NCBI GenBank assembly: GCA_963668615.2
Contig: CAXXCL010000003.1
Coordinates: forward strand, 496,001-560,000
Length of the DNA stretch: 64,000 nt
Reading direction: 5' to 3'
Source: JAAYPI01 sp963668615
GTDB taxonomy: Bacteria > Bacteroidota > Bacteroidia > Bacteroidales > Paludibacteraceae
The position numbers and the translations under genes are program-made. Shown one piece after another: positions 42,372 through 53,100 of this stretch (position 1 is the stretch's first letter; each line of letters starts with the position of its first letter). Under the pieces are notes generated by a model. The model saw only the letters and a program-made list of their open reading frames with translations, made no database searches and had not been told where the DNA came from.

Positions 42372-43067
42372 ATGGAATGTATCATTTTAGCAGGCGGATT
42401 AGGCACTCGATTACAAAGCATTGTTTCCGATTTACCTAAATGCATGGCTTCTGTAGCAGAAAAACCTTTTTTGCATTACTTACTTACTTCTTTAGAACAA
42501 AAAGGATTCAATCATGTTATTCTTTCCCTAGGCTACAAACACGAGATGGTAATCAAATGGCTCAAAACTTTCAATACCCAATTAGAAGTTTCGTGGGTAG
42601 TGGAACAAGAACCTTTAGGGACAGGTGGGGCTCTGCGGTTTGCCGCACAAGCTATGCTCACCGATAAAGCTTTCATTATCAATGGAGATACCTATTTTGA
42701 AGTTGATTATCTGGGTATGATGCAACTTCATGAAAAAACAAAAGCAAAAGTTACCATTGCCTTACGAAAAATGGAAAACTTCAGTCGGTTTGGGCTTGTC
42801 GAATTGGAAGAAAAGACTCAACGCATCATACAATTTAAGGAAAAACAATTTTGCACCTCCGGTTATATCAATGGAGGGGTTTATCTTATCGGCAAAAACA
42901 CGTTACAAAAATTACCGGAGAAATGTTCTTTAGAAAAGGAACTCTTCGAAAAAAATATAGACTCTACTTTCATAGCAGGTTTTTCATCCAATGGATACTT
43001 CATTGATATTGGCGTTCCCGAAGATTATAACAAAGCTCAAATAGATTTTAGGAATGGGGTTATATAA
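42372..43067 (+). CDS. hddC: D-glycero-alpha-D-manno-heptose 1-phosphate guanylyltransferase
   Basis: A 231-residue nucleotidyltransferase with the signature LAGGLGTRLQSIVSDLPKCM (6-25), INGDTYFEVDY and the closing IDIGVPEDYNKAQ. The neighbouring kinase, isomerase and phosphatase show that the sugar is a heptose and the product GDP-heptose, rather than mannose or glucose. It overlaps gmhB by 14 bp. Confidence 0.9.
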   Translation: MECIILAGGLGTRLQSIVSDLPKCMASVAEKPFLHYLLTSLEQKGFNHVILSLGYKHEMVIKWLKTFNTQLEVSWVVEQEPLGTGGALRFAAQAMLTDKAFIINGDTYFEVDYLGMMQLHEKTKAKVTIALRKMENFSRFGLVELEEKTQRIIQFKEKQFCTSGYINGGVYLIGKNTLQKLPEKCSLEKELFEKNIDSTFIAGFSSNGYFIDIGVPEDYNKAQIDFRNGVI

Positions 43068-43602
43068 AAAATTTGACACATTATTTCTTGACCGAGACGG
43101 TGTTATAAACAAACATCTACTCGGCGACTATGTAAAAACTATTGAAGAAATGGAGTTCTTGCCCCAATCGTTGGAAGCTCTAAAGATTTTAACTCCTTTT
43201 TTTAAACACATTATCATAGTTTCCAATCAACGAGGAGTTGGCAAAGGAGTCATGTCTTTAAATGATCTGGATATAATTCATACTTTTATGCAACAAAAAA
43301 TAAATGCGATTGGTGGTAGAATCGATAAAATTTATTGTTGCACCGATTTAGACGAAAACAGTCCTAACCGAAAGCCCAATATAGGCATGGCAATACAGGC
43401 AAAAACGGATTTTCCGGATATTGTTTTTGAACAAAGTTTGATGGTTGGAGACTCTTTGTTCGATCTGCTTTTTGCTCGCAATGCGGGTATGTATGCCATT
43501 TTAATCAGCAAAGAAAAAGGCATCAACCCCGAATATTTTAACGAGCAATATGCTAATTTATATTCTTTTGCAAAAAAAGTAATGACAGACAATCAAAAAT
43601 AA
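43054..43602 (+). CDS. gmhB: D-glycero-D-manno-heptose 1,7-bisphosphate 7-phosphatase
   Basis: A 182-residue HAD-family phosphatase completing the four-step pathway. Nucleophile motif FLDRDGVINK (11-20), SNQRGVGKG and MVGDSLFDLLFA (the DxxxD-like motif) are present. The zinc-binding loop of E. coli GmhB (C-x-H ... C-x-C just before RKP) is not visible: here YCCTDLDENSPNRKPNIGM follows the strand. It is 13 residues or so shorter than zinc-containing relatives. Confidence 0.9.
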   Translation: MGLYKKFDTLFLDRDGVINKHLLGDYVKTIEEMEFLPQSLEALKILTPFFKHIIIVSNQRGVGKGVMSLNDLDIIHTFMQQKINAIGGRIDKIYCCTDLDENSPNRKPNIGMAIQAKTDFPDIVFEQSLMVGDSLFDLLFARNAGMYAILISKEKGINPEYFNEQYANLYSFAKKVMTDNQK

Positions 43603-43619
43603 TTTCAATCTTTGTATCC

Positions 43620-44738
43620 ATGAGAATAGCTTACCTTTCCACATTTTATCCTTTTCGCGGGGGAATTGCCCAATTTAATGCAGATTTGTTCGAAGAATTA
43701 TCCAAAAACAACGAAATAAAAGCTTTTACTTTTACACGTCAATATCCTAATTTTTTATTCCCGGGAAAAACGCAATATGTAACACAAGAGGACACGGCTA
43801 CTGTTATCAAAAGCTTTCCTGTTTTGGACACCGCAAATCCTTTTTCTTACTGTTCTGCGACAAAAGAAATTGCCAAATACAAACCCGATGTATTAATTAT
43901 GAAATATTGGATGTCTTATTTAGCTCCATCATTAGGCTGGGTAGCAAAACAACAGAAAAAAAAGGGATGCAAGGTTATTTCTATATTAGACAATGTTTTA
44001 CCACACGAACGAAACATATTGGATAAACCTCTTACAAAATGGTTTTTGAACCAAAATTCGGGGTTTGTTGCGATGAGTGAATCGGTAAAACAAGATTTAA
44101 TTGATTTATCTCCAAATGCAAACTATATTACTAAAGCTCACCCATTATTCAATCATTTTGGCAACAAGAAAGATAGTATCGAAGCAAAAAAAACATTAGG
44201 GTTGGATTTAGACAAAAAAACATTGCTTTTCTTCGGTCTGATTCGAGATTACAAAGGACTGGATTTGCTCATCGAAGCCATGAACCAATTGGACGATTCT
44301 TATCAACTAATAATTGCAGGAGAAAGCTACGGTAGTTTCGACAAATACCAAGAACAAATTAACCGAAACAAAAACGTCAAAAACATCAAAGTTTTTAATA
44401 CCTACATAAGTGATGCGGAAGTACCCTTATTTTTTTCTGCTGCCGATGTATGCGTGTTGCCTTATAGATCAGCTACTCAAAGTGGAATTTCCTCCATTGC
44501 TTACCACTTTGAAGTACCATTGATTATTACCGACACGGGTGGATTAAAAGAAGTCGTAGAAAATGCCGGAACAGGTCTGGTTTGTGCAAGCATCGATGCC
44601 AATGCCATCACGAATAGCATAAATCAATTTTACACGGAAGACAAGAGCAAATTTATCAGAGGCATCCAACAACAGAAAGATGAACTTTCTTGGACAAATT
44701 TCGCCAGAGCCCTGACTGAATTTGCTGAAAGGCTATAA
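43620..44738 (+). CDS. Glycosyltransferase family 4 protein
   Basis: A 372-residue GT-B enzyme. It has an N-terminal acceptor domain (RIAYLSTFYPFRGGIAQFNADL) and a C-terminal nucleotide-sugar domain (LLFFGLIRDYKGLDLLIEAM, then LPYRSATQSGISSIAYHFEVPLIITDTGGLKEVVENAGTGL). It starts 17 bp after gmhB. It could use GDP-heptose or another activated sugar to build a surface glycan; the acceptor is unknown. Its last 6 bp overlap the end of luxS on the other strand. Confidence 0.9.
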   Translation: MRIAYLSTFYPFRGGIAQFNADLFEELSKNNEIKAFTFTRQYPNFLFPGKTQYVTQEDTATVIKSFPVLDTANPFSYCSATKEIAKYKPDVLIMKYWMSYLAPSLGWVAKQQKKKGCKVISILDNVLPHERNILDKPLTKWFLNQNSGFVAMSESVKQDLIDLSPNANYITKAHPLFNHFGNKKDSIEAKKTLGLDLDKKTLLFFGLIRDYKGLDLLIEAMNQLDDSYQLIIAGESYGSFDKYQEQINRNKNVKNIKVFNTYISDAEVPLFFSAADVCVLPYRSATQSGISSIAYHFEVPLIITDTGGLKEVVENAGTGLVCASIDANAITNSINQFYTEDKSKFIRGIQQQKDELSWTNFARALTEFAERL

Positions 44739-45218
44739 GTTTATTGGGTACACCATATTTTTTTCTTCTATCACATCTAAAACCTCACGAAGGTATTTGT
44801 CTGCTTCGTATTTTGCCATAGGTAAATTATGGAGCAAGCAGTTACCACAATCGCGAGGAACAGTACCGGGAACTTCACCGTCAAAATCGCGGATAAAACG
44901 GAAGGTTTCTCGCATCAATTCCAAAATATCTCCGGGTTGCAAATCCCCTCTCATTAAAAAATAATTTCCTGTACAACAACCCATTGGTCCCCAAAAGATA
45001 ATTTTATCGCCCCATACCGGATGATTACGCAAAAAGGTAGCTGCCAGATGTTCAATCGTGTGCAATTCACCATTACCAAGTATCGGTTCACGGTTCGGTT
45101 CCTTCATACGAATATCAAATGTAGTGATAACATCGTTGGTCAAATAATCCTTACGGGAAACATAAATACCTCTCAATAAATGAAGATGGTCTATAGAAAA
45201 ACTAGGAATTTTTTTCAT
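44733..45218 (-). CDS. luxS: S-ribosylhomocysteine lyase
   Basis: A 161-residue metalloenzyme that cleaves S-ribosylhomocysteine to homocysteine and DPD, the precursor of autoinducer 2. The start is the ATG at 45218 (MKKIPSFSIDHLHLLRG). Metal ligands His 53 and His 57 are in HTIEH and Cys 127 in DCGNC; the catalytic Cys is in WGPMGCCTG (81/82). Normal length. It ends 3 bases inside the stop region of the convergent glycosyltransferase gene. Confidence 0.97.
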   Translation of the reverse strand: MKKIPSFSIDHLHLLRGIYVSRKDYLTNDVITTFDIRMKEPNREPILGNGELHTIEHLAATFLRNHPVWGDKIIFWGPMGCCTGNYFLMRGDLQPGDILELMRETFRFIRDFDGEVPGTVPRDCGNCLLHNLPMAKYEADKYLREVLDVIEEKNMVYPINL

Positions 45219-45259
45219 GTGATAAATGGGTCTTAGTGGCACTTTTAAAATCTACGACA

Positions 45260-45290
45260 CAAAACTACAAAAACTAATTTCATTCTTCAA
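45260..45290 (-). promoter_or_regulatory. Bacteroidota-type promoter of luxS
   Basis: Minus strand TTG (45290-45288), 20-bp spacer, TAGTTTTG (45267-45260), an exact -7 box, 41 bp upstream of the chosen ATG, supporting the shorter start. Confidence 0.6.
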
Positions 45291-45301
45291 CCAATAATGT
45301 T

Positions 45302-45309
45302 ATTTTTGT
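45302..45309 (+). promoter_or_regulatory. -7 box of the sirtuin gene
   Basis: TATTTTTG, an exact TAnnTTTG box, 22 bp before the ATG at 45332, in the short divergent region shared with luxS. No clear -33 element. Confidence 0.4.
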
Positions 45310-45331
45310 GTAACACATTTACAATAAAACC

Positions 45332-46036
45332 ATGACACAAAAAAAGAAAATAGTTGTATTTACCGGTTCGGGTATTTCTGCCGAAAGTGGCATTTCGACT
45401 TTCAGAGGTGGAAACGGATTGTGGGCAAATCATCGTATCGAAGATGTTTGTACACCCGAAGCCTTGGTATATAACAGACAAGAGGTGATTGATTTTTACA
45501 ATACAAGACGTAAAGAACTATTGGAGACAACGCCTAACGCCGCACACTACGCCATCACAGAGCTGGAGAAACATTTTGATGTACAAGTGATCACACAAAA
45601 TATAGATGACCTACACGAACGTGCAGGAAGCAAAAATATCACACACTTGCACGGCGAGTTACGAAAACTACGCAGCAGCAAAAATGAAACAGCAACCATT
45701 TCTTTTGAGGGTTGGGAACAAAAAATGGAGACAAAACATGCGGACGGGTCTCCATTACGACCGTTTATTGTCTTTTTCGGCGAAAGCGTACCCGAATTTG
45801 ACAAAGCCATGCAAATAGCACAACAAGCTGACATTCTGATTGTTATAGGAACATCACTGGCGGTATATCCTGCTGCTTCATTGGTACATTGTATACAAAA
45901 TAACGTTCCCATTTATTTGGTTGACCCCGGAGAGCCAAACATGTCAGGCATTAGTAACCCTTTACACCATATAAAAATGAACGCTTCCGAAGGTGTTCCA
46001 AAACTAGTAGAAATGCTTGTAAAAGAGAATGAATAA
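45332..46036 (+). CDS. NAD-dependent deacylase of the sirtuin family (zinc-cysteine-less type)
   Basis: A 234-residue sirtuin. NAD-binding GSGISAESGISTFRG (12-26), TQNIDDLHERAG (88-99) with catalytic His 107 in HLHGELRK, and IVIGTSLAVYPAASLV are present. Classical sirtuins have four zinc cysteines between the catalytic His and the FGE motif. Here that stretch (about 111-150, RKLRSSKNETATISFEGWEQKMETKHADG in part) contains none. From memory, short Bacteroidota sirtuins share this. It should remove acyl groups from lysines, but the acyl preference is unknown. Confidence 0.9.
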   Translation: MTQKKKIVVFTGSGISAESGISTFRGGNGLWANHRIEDVCTPEALVYNRQEVIDFYNTRRKELLETTPNAAHYAITELEKHFDVQVITQNIDDLHERAGSKNITHLHGELRKLRSSKNETATISFEGWEQKMETKHADGSPLRPFIVFFGESVPEFDKAMQIAQQADILIVIGTSLAVYPAASLVHCIQNNVPIYLVDPGEPNMSGISNPLHHIKMNASEGVPKLVEMLVKENE

Positions 46037-46165
46037 AAGGAGAGTTACCAAAAGCACCTTTTGATTTGCTTACATAGTAAAATGCAAACCTTTTGAACGC
46101 GTTAAAATTAATCTATAACAAGGTTCGAAAGAATCATCAGCTATTGAACCCATATAATTGAAAAA

Positions 46166-47155
46166 TTAATAGCAAAAGAACGACCTATCGTTAGGAGATT
46201 TTTGGTTGAACTTATAACTCAGCACTATTTCATGAGAACCTCCGGAAACATCTATCAAAGAAGATAAACTAACATCATAACTATACGAAACGGTAATATT
46301 GTTTTCAAAAGAATATCCTAACGCAAACTTCAATGCATCGGTATTACTTAAACCTTCAGAAGAAATAAATGGTATCCCCCGATAACCAATACCCGCCATA
46401 AAAGGATTATGATGGTATAAAAAATCAATGTCAAATTGTTGGTATTGACCCTGCATTTGGAATAATCCTGCAATGGTTAAATCATCGTACGAATCATATT
46501 TTCCGTATCCACGATTGAATGGGATTTTACCGGCAGCATAGGCATTTAATTTTATTTTTGTTTCTGTTTCTGCATCTGTAAAAGCGATATCATTAGGCAC
46601 TAATCTGTCTGCACCAGCTCCCACAAAAATATATTCATTGTACACCAAGAAAGACACTGAAGCATCCAACCGCAACACAGATGTTACATCAGGATTAAAA
46701 GAAGATGTTGGAACAATACTACCATCCAAGGCAATTTGATCAACAAAAATCAATTTACTAGGGTCCATTGCACGATAAAAAAATCCGATTTCAACCCCCG
46801 GACGAAAAAACCACTCATCCGTAATTTTTGCAACGAAGTTGTATTGCACCTCAAATTCCGTTTGTGACAACATATTGCCACCATAAGACGTATAAGAAAG
46901 CACTGCACCAAAAGAAGACCTCAAAGGATGATAATAATGGTCAAAACTAGCCAGTAATGTCTGAGAGCCCTTCAAAGATGCCCATTGGTTTCTATAAGTC
47001 ATATATGCACGAGATCCCGATAATCCGGCAAAAGAAGGTCCAACAAAAGTGGGCGACGACCAAGGCTGGGATAAAAGAAAATCTTGTGCAATAATTTTCG
47101 TTGAAATAAAAAACGAATTTATTGATAAAAACAATATTATTAAACTTTTCTTCAT
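46166..47155 (-). CDS. PorP/SprF family T9SS outer-membrane protein
   Basis: A 329-residue protein; the start is the ATG at 47155 (MKKSLIILFLSINSFF...IIAQ), giving a signal peptide. The segment DFLLSQPWSSPTFVGPSFAGLSGSRAYMTYRNQWASL is the hallmark of PorP/SprF proteins, with a barrel-type remainder ending in alternating aromatic strands. SprF is required for surface delivery of the adhesin SprB in Flavobacterium johnsoniae. Here it starts 13 bp after the giant type B cargo gene, the usual cargo-then-PorP order. The 129 bp between this gene and the sirtuin gene (46037-46165) hold nothing clear. Confidence 0.9.
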   Translation of the reverse strand: MKKSLIILFLSINSFFISTKIIAQDFLLSQPWSSPTFVGPSFAGLSGSRAYMTYRNQWASLKGSQTLLASFDHYYHPLRSSFGAVLSYTSYGGNMLSQTEFEVQYNFVAKITDEWFFRPGVEIGFFYRAMDPSKLIFVDQIALDGSIVPTSSFNPDVTSVLRLDASVSFLVYNEYIFVGAGADRLVPNDIAFTDAETETKIKLNAYAAGKIPFNRGYGKYDSYDDLTIAGLFQMQGQYQQFDIDFLYHHNPFMAGIGYRGIPFISSEGLSNTDALKFALGYSFENNITVSYSYDVSLSSLIDVSGGSHEIVLSYKFNQKSPNDRSFFCY

Positions 47156-47168
47156 GATTAAATTCCTG

Positions 47169-50100
47169 TTAGCGCACAAGCATAAAGCTTCCGGAAACCT
47201 TAAACTCTCTTCCATTTTTATATTTACCTGTGGCTTTATAAACATATGTACCTTGCAAAGCACATTTATCATCTATGTAACCATCCCATCCGACAAGAAC
47301 ATCATTTGAAACAAAAATCTTAGCACCCCATTGATTAAATATTTCCAACTTATACTCATCTACATTTTTAGAAACAGGATAAAAAATATCTAATCTTCTT
47401 TCATCAATTGTATAAGATCCTCCGTTAGGGACAGAAGTATTGGGCGTAAATGCATTAGGGAATACTATAAAGCCATAATCTCCGATATTGATTGCATTGT
47501 AAATCGTAACCGAATCCTGACAGCCCATTGCATCCTCAACTTTTAGAGTAACATTATAAACTCCCTCAGCCGTATATGTATGTACAGGATCTCTTTCTGT
47601 GGAAGAACATCCATCACCGAAATTCCACCAGTACTTACTTACATCTTTTGTTTCACAATAGAAATGAGCCTCAGGCGAAGGCATATACAATTGCGTAGTT
47701 GCTATTAAAAAGGATGCTTTAGGAGATTGGAAAACTTCTACGCTTTTTGTAATTTGATCTGTTTTCTTAGATCCAGTGGCAGTTAGAGTTACCGTATAGA
47801 CTCCGGAACGAGTAAATGTATGATCCGGACTTCTTTGCGTTGACGTGCTTCCATCACCAAAATTCCAAAGGTAGGTTGCGTCTCCTATTGTTAAATTAGT
47901 AAATTCGACGGTTAAAGGGCTACAACCGGAGTCAACATCCATTGAAAAATCCGCAATAGGTTCTTCTGCATATCTAATTTGAACCTCATCATAGGCACTG
48001 CAACCATAACCTTGTATTGTCCAACGGAAAGTATTAACACCTGTAGATAAGCCTCTTACGTATGTATTGTAAGAATTAGGGTTATCAAATTTTCCTGTTC
48101 CTGCCACCAAAGACCATTGACCGGTAATATTCGAATCAGAATTTATGCGAGCTGAAAGTCTGTAATAATCTTCAACAGTAAAATCATCTTCACCAGCATC
48201 GGCAAGTTTGTGCAAACTGTTTGAAATCACTTTTACATCAACGGTATTACTACAACTTGGGGTATACACTTCCCAACGGAAAGTATTTGTTATTTTATAT
48301 CCTAATTCGGTTACCAAAGTTGAATTACTTTCGGGATTAGCCACTATACCATCTCCTCCGATGAGTGTCCAACGATAACTACCAAAGTCAGGTTTTGGAG
48401 CTCTCAAGGTTATTGAATCTTCACAAATAACGATGGAAGAAATTTCAGGAGTTGTAATCCCCGGATTATTGTTGGTTACGGTAACAGTATCAAAATTCAA
48501 GCAGTAACCATCATTTACATTCCATTGAAATTTATTTTTTCCAAACATCAAATTACTAACTTTCGTATTGTATTTGGTAATGTCATCAAAATCAGCTCTA
48601 CCACTTAGCAAAGTCCATTTACTAATGGTCCCTGCAAGGTTATTGCCTTTGAGATTAGCATAATCTGCACAATTAGTTGTAAAGTCAACCCCCGCTTCCA
48701 CAATCGGTAATGTACGAATATTTAAAAAGGCAGTTCTAATATCCGTTTTAGTACATCTGTTAACACCCACAACTGAAACGGTTCCACTTTGAGCATACGC
48801 GTTTATTGATACCAAAATTGTTCTGGAATTTTTACCGGCTTCTATGGTGTAACCGGTAGGTAATGTCCACTCGTAAGATGTTGCTCCTTCTATTTCAGGT
48901 ACTGACAATTGGAAAAGAGATGCATTTTCGCAAATAAACAATGGAGAAGAAATATCTCCTACAGTTCCTAATAACTCATTAGGTCGCACATAAATAGATG
49001 ATTTCAAGCCATTTCCACAAGAATTAACACCGTATACTTCAATCAAACCTTCTTCGGCATTTTGACCCACTTGTACCATTATTTCATTACTTCCGGTTCC
49101 ACTGATAATCGTATATCCTGCAGGCAATACCCATTCATAAGAATCTGCATTGGTTATAGGAGGTACGACATACCGTTCTGTCGAATTTCTACAAACAGCT
49201 GTATTCCCTTGTATTTGTGTTGCATCTGAAGGTAATTGTCCAACAGTAACCTGTAAGCGTTTACCAAGTGCTGCATAGCAATGCAAACCCGAACTGATGC
49301 TTTCAAATAGATATACATTATTTACCAAATTAGGTGTTCTCTTGAGTATATAAGGAGATTCTGTAATATCAAGGAAATATTTAACACCATTTTCATAATA
49401 AATAACTTGCCAAGGACCTATTCCTATTGGCTGTAGGGTAATACGAACCGTATCATCATGACAAACAAAGGGAGGTGCAGTAACTATCAAATTGGGGTAT
49501 TCGTAAGCTGTTACAGAAAAATCATAGTCAACCTGAGTTTTACAATATTGACTACTTACCGTCTCTATCGTATAATCTGTTGTTCCAGTCTTTGTCGGGG
49601 TTATATAAATGGAATCTCTTGATTTATTCAAACCTGTTTCTACAAAAACACTTGTGCCGTCGGTATATCTCACTTGCCAAGGAAACTCATTGGCAAGTAC
49701 CATATCAACAAGTATTTCATCACCCAAGCAACAATCTGATGTTGTTGATAAAACATTCAATTGGGGATATTTGTGTACCGTAACAGGTGCTGTTCCTTCC
49801 AAAAGTGCTTTACATCCGTTTCCATCAACAACACTAATCAAATCATATTGTGAGCTTACTGTTGGGGCATATTTCAAACTAAAGTTAGGAACAGATGAAA
49901 TGTGAGAAAAAATATCGGTTCCGTCTGTGTATGAATATGACCAATTAGGATCGCCAGTACAACTAAAATACAATGACACACTGTCTCCTTCACAAATATC
50001 TTTTTCCGCATCAATAGTGGCAACTAATTGTTCAGGCTGTTCCAGATAAAATGCGGTATCAATTTCACACAAATTATTATCAGTAAATCTCAATTGGTAA

Positions 50101-53100
50101 GATCTTCCACCTCTCAAGCCGGACTGATCTTCATTAGCATTAACCACACCAACTCCCGACCAACTATAAACATAAGGAGTAACTCCGCCTGTAACAGTGA
50201 CATCAATAGCTCCTATCTGATCATTATAGCATACATTCTGTACAATTGCTGCCGTCATTTTTAATTCATCCGGTTGAGTTATTTCCTGTGCCAAACGAAT
50301 AACACAACCATTTTTATCGGTAACATTTACGGTATAAGTACCAACACCCAAATTTGATAAACTATATGGATTCGTAACCACAGTAGAGACATCAGGGCCA
50401 TTCCAAACAATGCTATAAGGTGTTTTACCTCCCTGTAGTTCAATATTGAGATTGCCATCCCGTTCTCCAAAGCAGTTCAATGCTGTCTTGCTGGAGTTTA
50501 GCAAGTTCAGCACCAAAACTGATGGTTCAGTTATTGTATAATTTTCAAAATGGGTATTTCCTTGACTATCTTCAATCCTTAAGGAGTAACTTCCTGGATT
50601 TAAGTTATAAATATCTCTACTTGCAGATGTAAATCCATTACCACTAGTCCATGTGTATGTATATGGAGCATAGCCTCCCGTAACAGTAAGTTCAACATAT
50701 CCATTTTTATTGCCGAAACAATCTATTTGTTGAGTTTTTGCCACAACAGAAATAACCTCCGGTTGCGTTATTACAATTGTGGTATCATTAGAACATCCCA
50801 AATTGTCGATCACCGTAAACGTGTAATTACCGGCAACCAAATTGTATTGATTCAAATCATTTTGTTTGGCAGGATCTATCCCTGTTCCTGTCCAAAAATA
50901 ATTATATGGCAACGTACCACCGGAGACAGCCAATTCTATACTTCCGGAATTATCTCCTGTTACTAAAACGTCCTGCTTATTGACCAAAGTTATTACCAAG
51001 GGTGTTGAAGACAAAATCGTAGCATAAGCATCATCTGAACACATATTTTTGTCCTGAACCATCAACTTGTAGGTTCCGGCAGCGAGATTGGTAAGACGAG
51101 AACCTACTCCTATAGGTGTGGAAGGCAACAAAGTCCACAAATATGAATAAGGAACAGTTCCTCCGGTAACACGAGCCTGAAGCACACCATCATCTACTCC
51201 CGAACAAAGAACAGCAGTAGGATCTATTGAGGCTTCTAATTTTGATGGTTCAGTAACTGTGGCTTCGACACTTTTTGTACAACCAATGCTATCTTCAACT
51301 GTAAAAGTATAGTCTCCGGGAGGTAACCCTGTTGCTAAAGAGTCATGAACTTCCACTGTTCCGTCATTTTTTGTCCAGACGGAATTATATGGATATGAAC
51401 CACCACTAATTAAGGCTTCCAATTGTCCGTCATTCGCCCCCAAACAAGAAATATTTGTTGTTACAGCATTTAGTAATATTTCCGTAGGTTGTTTCAGTTC
51501 AAATGATTTATTTACTTCACACTTATTGTCATCAAACACGCTCACAACATAAGTTTTTCCTCCTACCAAATTATATTGATTTTGATCATTCGGTTGTACA
51601 CCATTACCAGACCAAAGATAAGAATACGGAGGTACTCCATCCTGTACAGTCAAAACAACACTTCCATTTGCATCGTTATGACAAACATTGTCGGTTACAA
51701 CAGCACTGACAAGAAGTTTGGTCGGTTGTGTAATAATGTGAGAACTGTTTTGTGTACAACCCTTATTATCTCTAACAAATACTTCATAAGTACCTGCACC
51801 CAAATCTTCAACACTCAAAGGATTAGCAACCACTGAAGGAATATCCGGACCCGACCACGTAATTGTATAAGGTTTATTACCTCCCAACACTTCAATATCT
51901 AACTTTCCCGTTTTATCTCCATAGCAGGAAACTGTTTTTTCTGAAGATACTAATTCATTGATGACTAATGTATGAGGTTCCTGAACTTCAAATGTCTTAC
52001 TATAATTGTTTCCTGCGGCATCCGATATATCAACCGTGTAGGAATCAGCCATAAGTCCGGTAATATCTTCGGAAGAAGAAGTAAAACCATTGGTCGATGT
52101 CCAAGAATACGTATAGGGAGTTGTTCCTCCGGTAACTGTCAATTCTATATATCCGTTAGCCTCACCAAAACAACTTACATCCTTTATATTTGCTTGAACA
52201 GCTATTAATTCGGGTTGAAGGACCGATACGACAGTATCTATGGAACAATTATTTGCATCCGTGATATAAACATGGTAATCACCAGCCAAAACATTGGTTA
52301 AATTTTGATCATCCTGATTTGAGGTGTTAATACTTGGTCCTGCCCAAGAAAAGGTATAAGGAGGAACTCCTCCGGTAACAACCGTCAAAGAAATAGCACC
52401 GGTAGCTTGTCCGGTAACTAAAACATCTTGTTTGGTTACTTGCACATTTATGGGTGTAGAGGTTATAATAGTAGTAGTAGCTGATGCGTAACATCCATTA
52501 TTATCTCTTACCTCAACTTTGTAGGTTCCGGCTTCTAAATTACCAATAGCTGCAGAATGACTGATTGGTGAAGTAGAAGGCAACTTTGTCCAAATATAGG
52601 AGTATGGAGCTCCCCCACCCAAGGCCATTGCACTGGCAGAACCGTTATTACCCCCCGAACAAAGAATATCGTTCTTTGAAATAGTAACAGTTAGTGTATT
52701 GTTTTCATTTATTGTAACACTTTTTGTTTTTACACAACCCAAAGCATCCGTAACCGTAACCGTGTAAGTTCCTTGTGACAATCCTGATGCAATAGAATCT
52801 TTCACCACTAGTGTACTATCGCTTCTCCTCCATTCAAACGTATATGGATAAACTCCACCCGTTACCGAAACTTTTGCCTGTCCATCATTTTGTCCAAAAC
52901 AACTAATATCTATTTTCGTTGTAGATAAAACAATTTCTGTAGGATTAAGTAAGGTAAATGATTTCTTTACTTCACAATAATTCGAATCAGCAACTGTTAC
53001 AGAATAAATTTGTCCTCCCTGTAATCCGGTTTGATTTTGTGCAAAAGAAACAACTCCAATACCTGTCCAATAATAAGAATAAGGCAATGTTCCTCCTTGC

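Noticed and set aside
46037..46165. Possible tRNA-like or terminator structure between the sirtuin and PorP genes (GGTTCGAAAGAATC)
   Set aside because: No acceptor stem or anticodon arm can be formed and no good hairpin with a T-run was found.
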